DNA of 56,767 bases from Bacteroidota bacterium. GTDB taxonomy: Bacteria > Bacteroidota > Ignavibacteria > Tepidaquicellales > Tepidaquicellaceae. Under the pieces are notes generated by a model, which saw nothing but the letters and a program-made list of their open reading frames with translations, had not been told where the DNA came from and did no database searches. Positions 47,301-53,427 of this stretch are shown one piece after another. Each line of letters starts with the position of its first letter. Position 1 is the first letter of the stretch. Location of the stretch: assembly GCA_018266875.1 (NCBI GenBank), contig JAFDZR010000018.1:81916-138682 (forward strand). Direction: 5' to 3'. Position numbers and translations under genes: made by a program.

Positions 47301-48103
47301 CTGTGATCATTCTCGAGATGGGAGTATCGTCAAGACTCTGCGCAGGATTTAAAAAGGGCGAGAAGATAGTCCTGATGGGACCAACGGGAAAACCCACAGA
47401 GATACCAAGAGGTGAAACAGTGCTTCTTGCAGGCGGCGGACTCGGAAACGCAGTGTTGTTTTCGATTGCCGGTGCACTTAAAGCAAACGGAAACAAAGTG
47501 GTTTATTTTGCAGGTTATAAAAATTCTGCTGATGTCTATAAAATGGATGAAGTGGAAGCGGGAACCGATCAGGTGATCTGGAGCAGTGACTTCGGTGAAC
47601 AAATAATTCCGAGACGCGCGCAGGATTTGAGTTTCACGGGGAATATTGTTGAGTCAATGAAGGCATATTCAGACGGAGAGCTTGGAAACAGGATGTTTGA
47701 TTTTCAAGATGTAGACAGGATAATAGCAATCGGAAGCGACAGAATGATGAAAGCGGTTAAAGATTCAAGGAAAACAGTCTTTAAAGATGCGCTGAGGGAT
47801 CACGTTGCAATTGGAAGCATAAACTCTCCTATGCAGTGCATGATGAAAGAGATCTGCGCACAGTGTCTGCAGAGACATACGGATCCGGAAACGGGGAAGG
47901 AAACTTTTGTATTCTCATGTTTCAATCAGGATCAGCATCTTGACCAGGTTGATTTTGACAATCTCAATCAGCGGCTGAGGACGAATTCGGTACTTGAGAA
48001 ACTTAGCAATATTTATCTGACCTGTCTGCTGAATGAAAACGGGAACGGGTTTAACCTGAACGGAAATGAGGTTAAGACGGACAGTATTATGGAAGGGCAT
48101 TGA
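44339..48103 (+). CDS. Large flavoprotein: GltD/NfnB-like and PyrK/NfnA-like modules fused
   Basis: 1254 residues, cytosolic. Residues 1-290 are unrecognised and mostly helical. At about 300-400 are two Cys clusters, YCLYCHEREKDSC and HRICNDCMKGCIFQTQEPVN, as in the 4Fe-4S region of GltD and dihydropyrimidine dehydrogenases. At about 440-830 is a two-dinucleotide-binding FAD/NAD(P) oxidoreductase with MIVGLGPAGYTLAQYL and LVIGGGLTAIDTSTELLAYY. At about 915-1170 is an FNR-like domain with FRPGQFYRMQ and LLAGGGLGNAVLF, ending in CMMKEICAQC plus a distal Cys, a 2Fe-2S-like PyrK motif with altered (x5) spacing. The fused order resembles NfnB-NfnA, the electron-bifurcating NADH:ferredoxin-NADP oxidoreductase. 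No other electron-transfer gene is beside it. Confidence 0.78.
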   Translation: MTKDTEFLNPAFGLNFKDLFDPEKLRYLNDSFHEYYKKRDKANYELFLNYSNTHGKDHTELQISNILIDSSLALSDFLVELFQLEDQQNEFIEEAALNSDIFVFKKEFVQKRVMKSFKPEDLAGIDYKVLDKFASAVKRTLFPDYDFDSDEERFTAKMILNLAGIERNYKWYYEGDKFAPADFVIPEDIRNYAEKIIEILSRENIIENDNEKDGKIISEKLKFLLNELALWIYAKKNLDKNSSHWVSFDDVHKTDYSNLVKTEHPDKDFPELIIGPESRKRLRFGFRLTDRRMKKRQVLDQVDYCLYCHEREKDSCSKGYADRSGNIKSNPLGIKLEGCPLDEKISEMHFVRKSGHPVASLALVMIDNPNVPGTGHRICNDCMKGCIFQTQEPVNIPQIETNILTDVLGLPYGYEIYSLLSRWNPLNIKRPYTLPYNGKNVMIVGLGPAGYTLAQYLLNEGFGVAGIDGLKIEKIHKRFTGEKDEKGFVIFPEPVRDYNTEIQEELDKRVLQGFGGVSEYGITVRWDKNFLTAIYINLARREYFRIYDGVRFGGTVNIDEAWQYGFDHIAIATGAGKPTLVRMKNNLIRGIRKASDFLMALQLTGASKKNNLANLQVQLPALVIGGGLTAIDTSTELLAYYPVQVLKAYEKYIKISESSGEEAFWKNLNEEETGIMKTFLEHGKEVRLAIDKAEAENTMPDMASLVKKWGGVTMVYRKGLVDSPAYRLNHEEIIEALREGIEIAEHLSPVEAVSNEYGSLEEVVFSFSDKVKDESKRNTTKTFKARSLMVAAGTSPNIIYEKEYPGTFKLDADEYFFLSHKLEKDDNGKRQLIPVDKGETGFFTSYENEGKYITFYGDNHPVYAGNVVKAMASAKDGYEKVSELFEEEIKSVSEDHSLSVSLRGNFQNLISKLDEDLTATIEKVERLTPNIIEVVVKAPAASRNFRPGQFYRMQNYETGAERRNGTVLSTEGLAMTGAWTDREKGLISVIILEMGVSSRLCAGFKKGEKIVLMGPTGKPTEIPRGETVLLAGGGLGNAVLFSIAGALKANGNKVVYFAGYKNSADVYKMDEVEAGTDQVIWSSDFGEQIIPRRAQDLSFTGNIVESMKAYSDGELGNRMFDFQDVDRIIAIGSDRMMKAVKDSRKTVFKDALRDHVAIGSINSPMQCMMKEICAQCLQRHTDPETGKETFVFSCFNQDQHLDQVDFDNLNQRLRTNSVLEKLSNIYLTCLLNENGNGFNLNGNEVKTDSIMEGH

Positions 48104-48166
48104 AAAGGATTCTATTAATTTCCAGTTTTAAAATTTACCGAAGAAGTCTGTAATGTCAAAATAAAT

Positions 48167-48445
48167 TTATTTAACATTTCCGTTCTTTAATCTTATTTTA
48201 ATCAGATCATACATTTTGCTATCGTGGGTAACCGGTGACTGGCGTTCTTTTGTCCAGTCAGAATCCTGATTCCCTTAGAAAATACTGATATGTAAATACT
48301 CATTTGAAATTCCCTCCATTGTATTAACGACTTTTATTTTGACTGCATTCTCAAAGGATGATCCGTCACCGCCGGAGAAAAAATCTATCAGGATATTTTC
48401 AGATGAAGTGGATTTAAAAAAATTTCTGAAAAATTTTTTAAACAA
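48167..48445 (-). pseudogene. Small gene interrupted by one in-frame stop codon
   Basis: The TTG at 48445 has AAGGAG about nine bases upstream and opens FFSGGDGSSFENAVKIKVVN and TMEGISNEYLHISIF. A TAA at 48275-48277 follows. The same frame then continues GNQDSDWTKERQSPVTHDSK and MYDLIKIRLKNGNVK to a stop at 48167. Both halves look protein-coding. The GGDGxSxENAVxIK start and the W...Q...YD-x-I-x-I-x-L-x-N-G end read as one small soluble protein of about 92 residues that I recall as a family of unknown function. It lies 24 bases after the CPXCG gene, so it was probably in that operon. Confidence 0.5.
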
Positions 48446-48469
48446 ATTCTTTCTCTCCTTAAATTTATT

Positions 48470-48667
48470 TTAAAAACCCTCTTCGTTTTTTACTTCGACA
48501 TTCAGATTTCCGTCTGGATCAGTTCTGATAATTACTTCAAACGCCCTGCAGCAAACCCCGCAGTCGGAAATGATCACATCAGATGAAGCTTTTTCAAGTT
48601 CAATATTCAGAACGTTGATTTCACTACAGTACGGACAGGATATTTCTATTGAATCAAAATGAATCAC
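48470..48667 (-). CDS. CPXCG-motif cysteine-rich zinc-ribbon protein
   Basis: 65 residues. The CPYC (11-14) and CGVCC (36-40) pairs fit two zinc-binding knuckles of the CPXCG (DUF-type) family. Members are small cytosolic proteins of unknown role. The GTG start overlaps the stop of the calcium/sodium antiporter as GTGA, so the two are coupled. Confidence 0.85.
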   Translation of the reverse strand: MIHFDSIEISCPYCSEINVLNIELEKASSDVIISDCGVCCRAFEVIIRTDPDGNLNVEVKNEEGF

Positions 48668-49623
48668 AGACCTACATTAAAAATTAGAAACAAAATATAA
48701 ACCAGATATGAAGCTAAAAAGATAATTCCTTCCCATCTCTCAATACTTCTTCCTCTTCCCGAAAAGACAAAGAGGAAGAGTAAAAAGTTTGCAAAAATAT
48801 TAATATAAATTTCAGTATGATTGCTGTCCTCGACGTAGACCGGATTTATAAACGCTGATATTCCGAGAATGAAAAAAATATTGTAAATATTTGATCCAAC
48901 AATATTTCCAAGAGCGATATCGACATTTTTCTTTTTTACTGCGACTACGGAAGTTGCAAGTTCAGGCAGAGATGTCCCGGTAGAAACGATAGTAAGGGCG
49001 ATAATTCTTTCTGAGATTCCAAGATTTTTTGCAATGCTGACTGCGCTGGAGACGATTAGTTCGCCGCCTATTACAAGTCCGGCAAGACCGGCAAGAATGA
49101 AAAGAACTGATTTCAGTTTGGAGTAATCTTTAGTCCCGAATTCCTCATCAGAGGTCCCTGACTTTGCAACTTCCATGCTGTAGACATGAAAGATTATAAA
49201 GAAGCACAGTAGAATTATTCCGTCAATACGGCTGATTACATTTGCTTCGCCTTTATCAAGAAAAATGTCATTTGAGATTATCAGAACCAAAAGACCTGCA
49301 AGCAGCGCAAGTGGAATTTCGAGCCATGTGGTATTTCTTTTTACGGTCAGCGGATTAATGAGAGCGCAGATGCCGAGTATCAGAAGAACATTAAAGATGT
49401 TGCTTCCGATCACATTGCCGAGCACCATTTGAGTATTGTTATTGACTGAAGCAATAATGTTGATAAACAGTTCGGGAGCTGAGGTCCCGAAGGCAACGAT
49501 CGTAAGACCGATTACAATATTCGGAATTCCGAACTTCGCCGCAAGAGAGGATGAACCGTCAACGAGTTTTGAAGCGCCGAAGATCAGTACAGCAAATCCG
49601 ATAATTAATAATAAATAATCCAT
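48664..49623 (-). CDS. Calcium/sodium antiporter, CaCA family (YrbG-like)
   Basis: 319 residues, ten hydrophobic helices in two inverted halves. The alpha-1 repeat is GLTIVAFGTSAPELFINIIA (about 39-58) with VLGNVIGSNIFNVLLILG after it. The alpha-2 repeat is IALTIVSTGTSLPELATSVV (about 202-221), followed by ALGNIVGSNIYNIFFILG. The conserved Glu pair and G-T-S motifs bind Ca2+/Na+ in the transport path. An inner-membrane cation exchanger, by family Ca2+/Na+ or H+. The short acidic loop between the halves is typical of bacterial YrbG-type proteins. It has a GTGA overlap with the small zinc-ribbon gene downstream. Confidence 0.92.
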   Translation of the reverse strand: MDYLLLIIGFAVLIFGASKLVDGSSSLAAKFGIPNIVIGLTIVAFGTSAPELFINIIASVNNNTQMVLGNVIGSNIFNVLLILGICALINPLTVKRNTTWLEIPLALLAGLLVLIISNDIFLDKGEANVISRIDGIILLCFFIIFHVYSMEVAKSGTSDEEFGTKDYSKLKSVLFILAGLAGLVIGGELIVSSAVSIAKNLGISERIIALTIVSTGTSLPELATSVVAVKKKNVDIALGNIVGSNIYNIFFILGISAFINPVYVEDSNHTEIYINIFANFLLFLFVFSGRGRSIERWEGIIFLASYLVYILFLIFNVGL

Positions 49624-49645
49624 TAAAATTAAAATATATACATAA

Positions 49646-50284
49646 TTAAAAATTTAAAAATTTAAAATGACTCAACAGTATTTTAAAGGAACCGTCAATC
49701 AGGATCAGGGTAGAGATAACGCCTCCAAGCGCTCCTCCGAGGTGAGCTTCGTGTCCGATATTCCCGAGCTTCTTCTTCATTCCGTAAACTGAGAAAGCCA
49801 GCCAGAGGAATGCAAAAATATAAGCGGGCATGGGGATAAAGAATACGTAAAGCATACTCTGGGGAAAAAATATTATATAAGAAAAAACAATTCCCGATAC
49901 GGCTCCCGAAGCGCCGACGGCAACATATTTCGGATCATTGAAATGAAATACTACAGTCAGGACTGATCCGAATATCAGAGAAATAAAATAAATCAGAAAA
50001 AAGTAAAGACTTCCCCCGATCACGCCGAGATTCTGAATGAAAAAATATTCAAGGAAAGCCCCGAAAGTATACAAGGCAAACATGTTGAAGAACAGATGCA
50101 TAAAATTAGCATGCAGAAAAGCTGATGTAACGATCTGATAATATTTATTTTCGTGAACGATCTGATAAGGCCATTCGGAAAGTTTATACATATAGACAGG
50201 ATTGCCGTACATTGCCCAAAGGGAAATTGCAACGTTTGCAAACAGTAGAGTAATTGTTACAGGTGTATCTGCTAATGAATTCAA
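49646..50284 (-). CDS. Rhomboid family intramembrane serine protease
   Basis: 212 residues with about six hydrophobic helices. The GxSG nucleophile motif is AVGASGAVSGIVFSYIIF (about 126-143), the catalytic His is in GHEAHLGGALGGVI (about 176-189), and the HxxxN helix is HANFMHLFFNMFALYTFG (about 58-75). The start is TTG. Cleaves transmembrane segments in the inner membrane; the target is unknown. It lies 22 bases upstream of the antiporter gene and 18 bases from pyrD upstream on the same strand, so it is a member of a four-gene minus-strand run. Confidence 0.92.
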   Translation of the reverse strand: MNSLADTPVTITLLFANVAISLWAMYGNPVYMYKLSEWPYQIVHENKYYQIVTSAFLHANFMHLFFNMFALYTFGAFLEYFFIQNLGVIGGSLYFFLIYFISLIFGSVLTVVFHFNDPKYVAVGASGAVSGIVFSYIIFFPQSMLYVFFIPMPAYIFAFLWLAFSVYGMKKKLGNIGHEAHLGGALGGVISTLILIDGSFKILLSHFKFLNF

Positions 50285-50301
50285 ATTTTTATTTTAATGA
50301 A

Positions 50302-51333
50302 TTAATTAAGTAATTTTTTTATAAACCCAGGACCTTCATAGATCATTCCAGTGTAGATCTGAACTAAGGAAGCTCCGTTTTTAATTTTTGCTTTCATATC
50401 TTCAGTATTAAAAATCCCGCCGCACCCTATCAGTATTGGCTTTGCGTCACTTCTATCTTTGTTCTTAAGTTCATTGAATATACTTAAAATTTCATCAGAC
50501 TTAAATTTTAGAGGCTTTCCACTTAGTCCGCCATGTTCATCAATGCCGGAGGAAAGTCCTTTTCTGGTTACGGTAGTATTCGTTGCAATGATCCCGTCTA
50601 TGTTATGCTTTTTTACGTTATCATAAATTATTGATGCAGCTTCTTTATTAATGTCAGGAGAGATCTTTAAGAAAACAGTTTTGAGCTTTTTGTTTTTCCT
50701 ATGTGAAATATCCTTGTTAAGATCCTGAATTTCACCAAGTAGTTCTGATAATTGTTCATTCTCATGCAAAGTCCTCAGATCGGCAGTATTCGGAGATGAA
50801 ATATTTAAAGTGAAATAATCAGCGACGTCAAACAATTTTTCAAAACAGAGCTTGTAATCATAAAAAGCGTTTTCCATAGGTGTGTCTTTGTTTTTACCAA
50901 TATTAACGCCAATAATAAAATCACTGCTTAAATAATTTTTCGATTTTGAAATATTTTGACAAATCTCATCCGCACCTTTATTATTAAATCCCAGCCGGTT
51001 AATAAGTGCCCGGTCTTTTTTTAATCTGAATATCCTCGGCTTTGGATTTCCGGACTGCGGCAGCGGTGTTACTGTGCCGATCTCTGCATGAGAAAAACCG
51101 ATCGCATCCCAGAGTCTGAGCGCAACAGCATTTTTATCAAACCCGGCCGACAACCCGATCTTATTTCTGAAAGTAAGATCATTGAAAAAAAATGGTTCAT
51201 TTTTCTTTGGTGAATATAAAAAATTAACAAAGGGCATTAAGAATCCGGCTTTTGAAAAAAAGTTCAATACGAGATTATGAGCATTCTCAGGATCCATTAG
51301 AAACAGGAGCGGTCTTATTAAAAATTTATACAC
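50302..51333 (-). CDS. pyrD: Dihydroorotate dehydrogenase (quinone), class 2
   Basis: 343 residues. Oxidises dihydroorotate to orotate with quinone as acceptor in pyrimidine synthesis at the inner membrane. The amphipathic start (FLIRPLLFLMDPENAHNLVL) is the membrane-binding segment of class 2. FRNKIGLSAGFDKNAVALRL (about 55-74), EIGTVTPLPQSGNPKPRIFR, LINRLGFNNKGAD, NISSPNTADLRTLHE (with the catalytic Ser) and GIIATNTTVTRKGLSSG, then GGLSGKPLK, are all class-2 landmarks. The end is the phosphate-binding GCGGI...GASLVQIYTGMIYEG. The start is GTG. Confidence 0.96.
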   Translation of the reverse strand: MYKFLIRPLLFLMDPENAHNLVLNFFSKAGFLMPFVNFLYSPKKNEPFFFNDLTFRNKIGLSAGFDKNAVALRLWDAIGFSHAEIGTVTPLPQSGNPKPRIFRLKKDRALINRLGFNNKGADEICQNISKSKNYLSSDFIIGVNIGKNKDTPMENAFYDYKLCFEKLFDVADYFTLNISSPNTADLRTLHENEQLSELLGEIQDLNKDISHRKNKKLKTVFLKISPDINKEAASIIYDNVKKHNIDGIIATNTTVTRKGLSSGIDEHGGLSGKPLKFKSDEILSIFNELKNKDRSDAKPILIGCGGIFNTEDMKAKIKNGASLVQIYTGMIYEGPGFIKKLLN

Positions 51334-51373
51334 AATTAAAATTCAGCTAATAAGAAAAAATTAAAACAGATTA

Positions 51374-51420
51374 TAAAAAAAGTCCTTAGAATATTTGATT
51401 AAATTCCAAGGACTTTTAAA
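51374..51420 (-). terminator. Rho-independent terminator of tRNA-Pro
   Basis: On the minus strand the 10-bp stem AAAAGTCCTT/AAGGACTTTT encloses a 20-base loop and is followed by a run of T. It lies about 47 bases past the 3' end of the tRNA at 51467. Confidence 0.8.
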
Positions 51421-51466
51421 ACGAATTGATATCAGAAGCTGATGAAATATATTTTGCTTCATTTTG

Positions 51467-51540
51467 TCGGAACGGCTGGATTCGAACCAGCGACCTCCAG
51501 TTCCCAAAACTGGCGCGATACCGGGCTACGCTACGCTCCG
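51467..51540 (-). tRNA. tRNA-Pro(UGG)
   Basis: 74 nt. The acceptor stem CGGAGCG pairs with CGTTCCG, one G-U pair included, with discriminator A. The anticodon arm is CCAGT-TTTGGGA-ACTGG, so the anticodon is TGG, reading CCA/CCN proline codons. The T arm is GCTGG-TTCGAAT-CCAGC. CCA is not encoded (CAA follows the discriminator). A terminator lies downstream and a 22-bp palindrome at 51546-51567 lies on the 5' side. Confidence 0.95.
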
Positions 51541-51545
51541 TGGGG

Positions 51546-51567
51546 AAAAACGGTTAAAACCGTTTTT
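51546..51567. repeat. Palindrome on the 5' side of tRNA-Pro
   Basis: The plus strand reads AAAAACGGTTAAAACCGTTTTT: a 10-base stem with a 2-base centre, six bases before the tRNA's 5' end. A transcript of either strand would form a hairpin with a T-rich tail, so it could end a divergent or upstream transcript, or serve as a processing or promoter-adjacent site. Confidence 0.6.
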
Positions 51568-51781
51568 CAGTAACCAATCATTTAATTTAAACATAATATA
51601 AAATTTATTCAAACCCTTTAATAATCTGATTTGATGAATAATTGATATATATCTATAATTTAATAATTTAACCGTTTTGATTGAAGTTGTATTTTGGGGT
51701 ACTTTAATTATTATTTTTTTAAACTAATTCTTAGTAGTTTAAACGAATTTCTCAAAAATTAATAATTACACTTAACTGAAT

Positions 51782-53329
51782 TTGCAAATAAGTACAGAAA
51801 AATTCTTCACAGACAAATATCCAATGCCAAAGTATATACTTCCGGCAATTCCTGTATTATATTTTATAATTATGCTAATCGTCTGCATGACCAACCGATT
51901 ACTTGGTGACTACGGAGTGGAAACTGATTTCTATGTTGCTTACGCAACTCAGGCAAAAGAGCTTTTGAATGGTAATTTAATAGTAGATGAATACAGAGGT
52001 CCTTTGTATCAGATATTTTTAGCTGTTACAGGTTTCTTTTTTAAATCTGACTTTTATACAGCCGGGAAATTTCTGAATGTTGTTTGCGCAAGCGTTGCAC
52101 TTTATTTTATATCAAATTTAATAGCATCTGTTTTCAATCGTCATGGTGCATTTTTTGTTATTTTGCTTATCGCTGTAAATCAGATATTTTGGAGATATAC
52201 ATATGAACCTGGTACCGACATGCTGTTTCTTGTATTTTATATTTCATCGCTTTATTTTTTGTTAAAGAATCAGAGTTTTGAGAATAAGAATTTAGTTATC
52301 GCAGGCATTCTTTCAGGAATGGCTTATCTGACAAGATATACCGGGATTTCTCTAATTGTTTTTACTTTATTACTTTTTGTCATATTCTATTTTTTTAAAA
52401 ATAAAAATATTGAAAAAGAATCCGGAAAGAATTTATTAAAGCCCTTATTAATTTATTTAATTCCTGTTGTTATTTTATTAACTGGATGGGGAGCATTCAG
52501 TTATGTCAAAACCGGAAATTTCTTTTACAATAAAAATTACCAAAACACATCTTATACTTATTTTAAACCCGATAAAATTTCTAAAGACGAATGGACTGCT
52601 AAGTATCAGGAATCATATTCATCTATGACGGATGTAATACTCAGTGACCCCGGGACATTTGTTGTTAAGTTCGGGAAAAACTCAATTACATATTTTTTAA
52701 AAGACCTCTTCAGATTATTTCCAAAGTATATTGGCATATTTGTCGGTTTGGGTTTTCTAGTTTTTCTATTAAAATTTAAATCTGAAAATATTTCAGGAAA
52801 GCTGTTTTTGCTGGCTAGTTTTATTTTATATGTTCAATTGTTGCTTATTTTTTATTCGGAAAGATTTTCACTTCCGCTTTTACCTCTTTATTGTTTTCTT
52901 CTGGTTAGAATGTTTTCACATGATTTCATTCAGCGATTTAATTTTGATATAAAAAATATAAAACTGTTTAGTTTGATCTTATTGGTATTAATTTCTTCAA
53001 ATCTTTACAGTTCGTATACTGTCGCCAAATCTGATATTAACAATGTTCCGGTTGAAATATTATCCGTTAGGGATTATGTAGAAAAAGAGCTGGGTGAAGA
53101 GTTAAATGGAAAATCAATAATGGCAAGAAAACCTCACATTGCTTATTATCTCAATATGGATTTAGCTTTCATGCCATTTGCGGAAACTTATTCAGAATTC
53201 ATACAAAATTTAAAAAAAAGTAATGCGGATTATCTATTCGTAAGTGAGAATGAAGGGATGATCTCAACCAATGAAGATTTAAAGAAAAACTTGCTAAATC
53301 TTACCCCCCCCCGCAAGAACTTGAGCTAA
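51782..53329 (+). CDS. GT-C fold membrane glycosyltransferase (GT39/ArnT-like) with frame switch in a C9 tract
   Basis: 515 residues in the frame as read. The N-terminal acidic loop DYGVETDFYVAYATQAKELL (about 43-62) has the E-x-D of GT-C enzymes, followed by about nine hydrophobic helices and a C-terminal periplasmic part. Such proteins transfer a sugar from a lipid-phosphate carrier to lipid A, protein or other acceptors at the outer side of the inner membrane. The TTG at 51782 is the ORF start; an ATG at 51824 (MPKYILPAIPVL) is equally plausible. Nine C at 53304-53312 shift the frame and give the end TPPRKNLS. With 7 or 10 C the protein would end PPQELELITYTTEPLTILYK then VKK at 53379, a better end. 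Either a slippage-controlled gene or a sequencing error. Confidence 0.85.
   Translation: MQISTEKFFTDKYPMPKYILPAIPVLYFIIMLIVCMTNRLLGDYGVETDFYVAYATQAKELLNGNLIVDEYRGPLYQIFLAVTGFFFKSDFYTAGKFLNVVCASVALYFISNLIASVFNRHGAFFVILLIAVNQIFWRYTYEPGTDMLFLVFYISSLYFLLKNQSFENKNLVIAGILSGMAYLTRYTGISLIVFTLLLFVIFYFFKNKNIEKESGKNLLKPLLIYLIPVVILLTGWGAFSYVKTGNFFYNKNYQNTSYTYFKPDKISKDEWTAKYQESYSSMTDVILSDPGTFVVKFGKNSITYFLKDLFRLFPKYIGIFVGLGFLVFLLKFKSENISGKLFLLASFILYVQLLLIFYSERFSLPLLPLYCFLLVRMFSHDFIQRFNFDIKNIKLFSLILLVLISSNLYSSYTVAKSDINNVPVEILSVRDYVEKELGEELNGKSIMARKPHIAYYLNMDLAFMPFAETYSEFIQNLKKSNADYLFVSENEGMISTNEDLKKNLLNLTPPRKNLS
53304..53312. repeat. Nine-C homopolymer, possible phase-variation tract
   Basis: An unbroken C9 run in a gene of low GC content; elsewhere in the window I noticed no G or C run longer than six. 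It sits in the last 25 codons of the glycosyltransferase gene and changes its C-terminal reading frame. Confidence 0.9.
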
Positions 53330-53427
53330 TAACATATACTACCGAACCTTTAACAATATTATATAAAGTGAAAAAATGAAAGATTGTAATTGAAATTAAA
53401 GTATAAGATTGATGTAAGATTTTCAAC

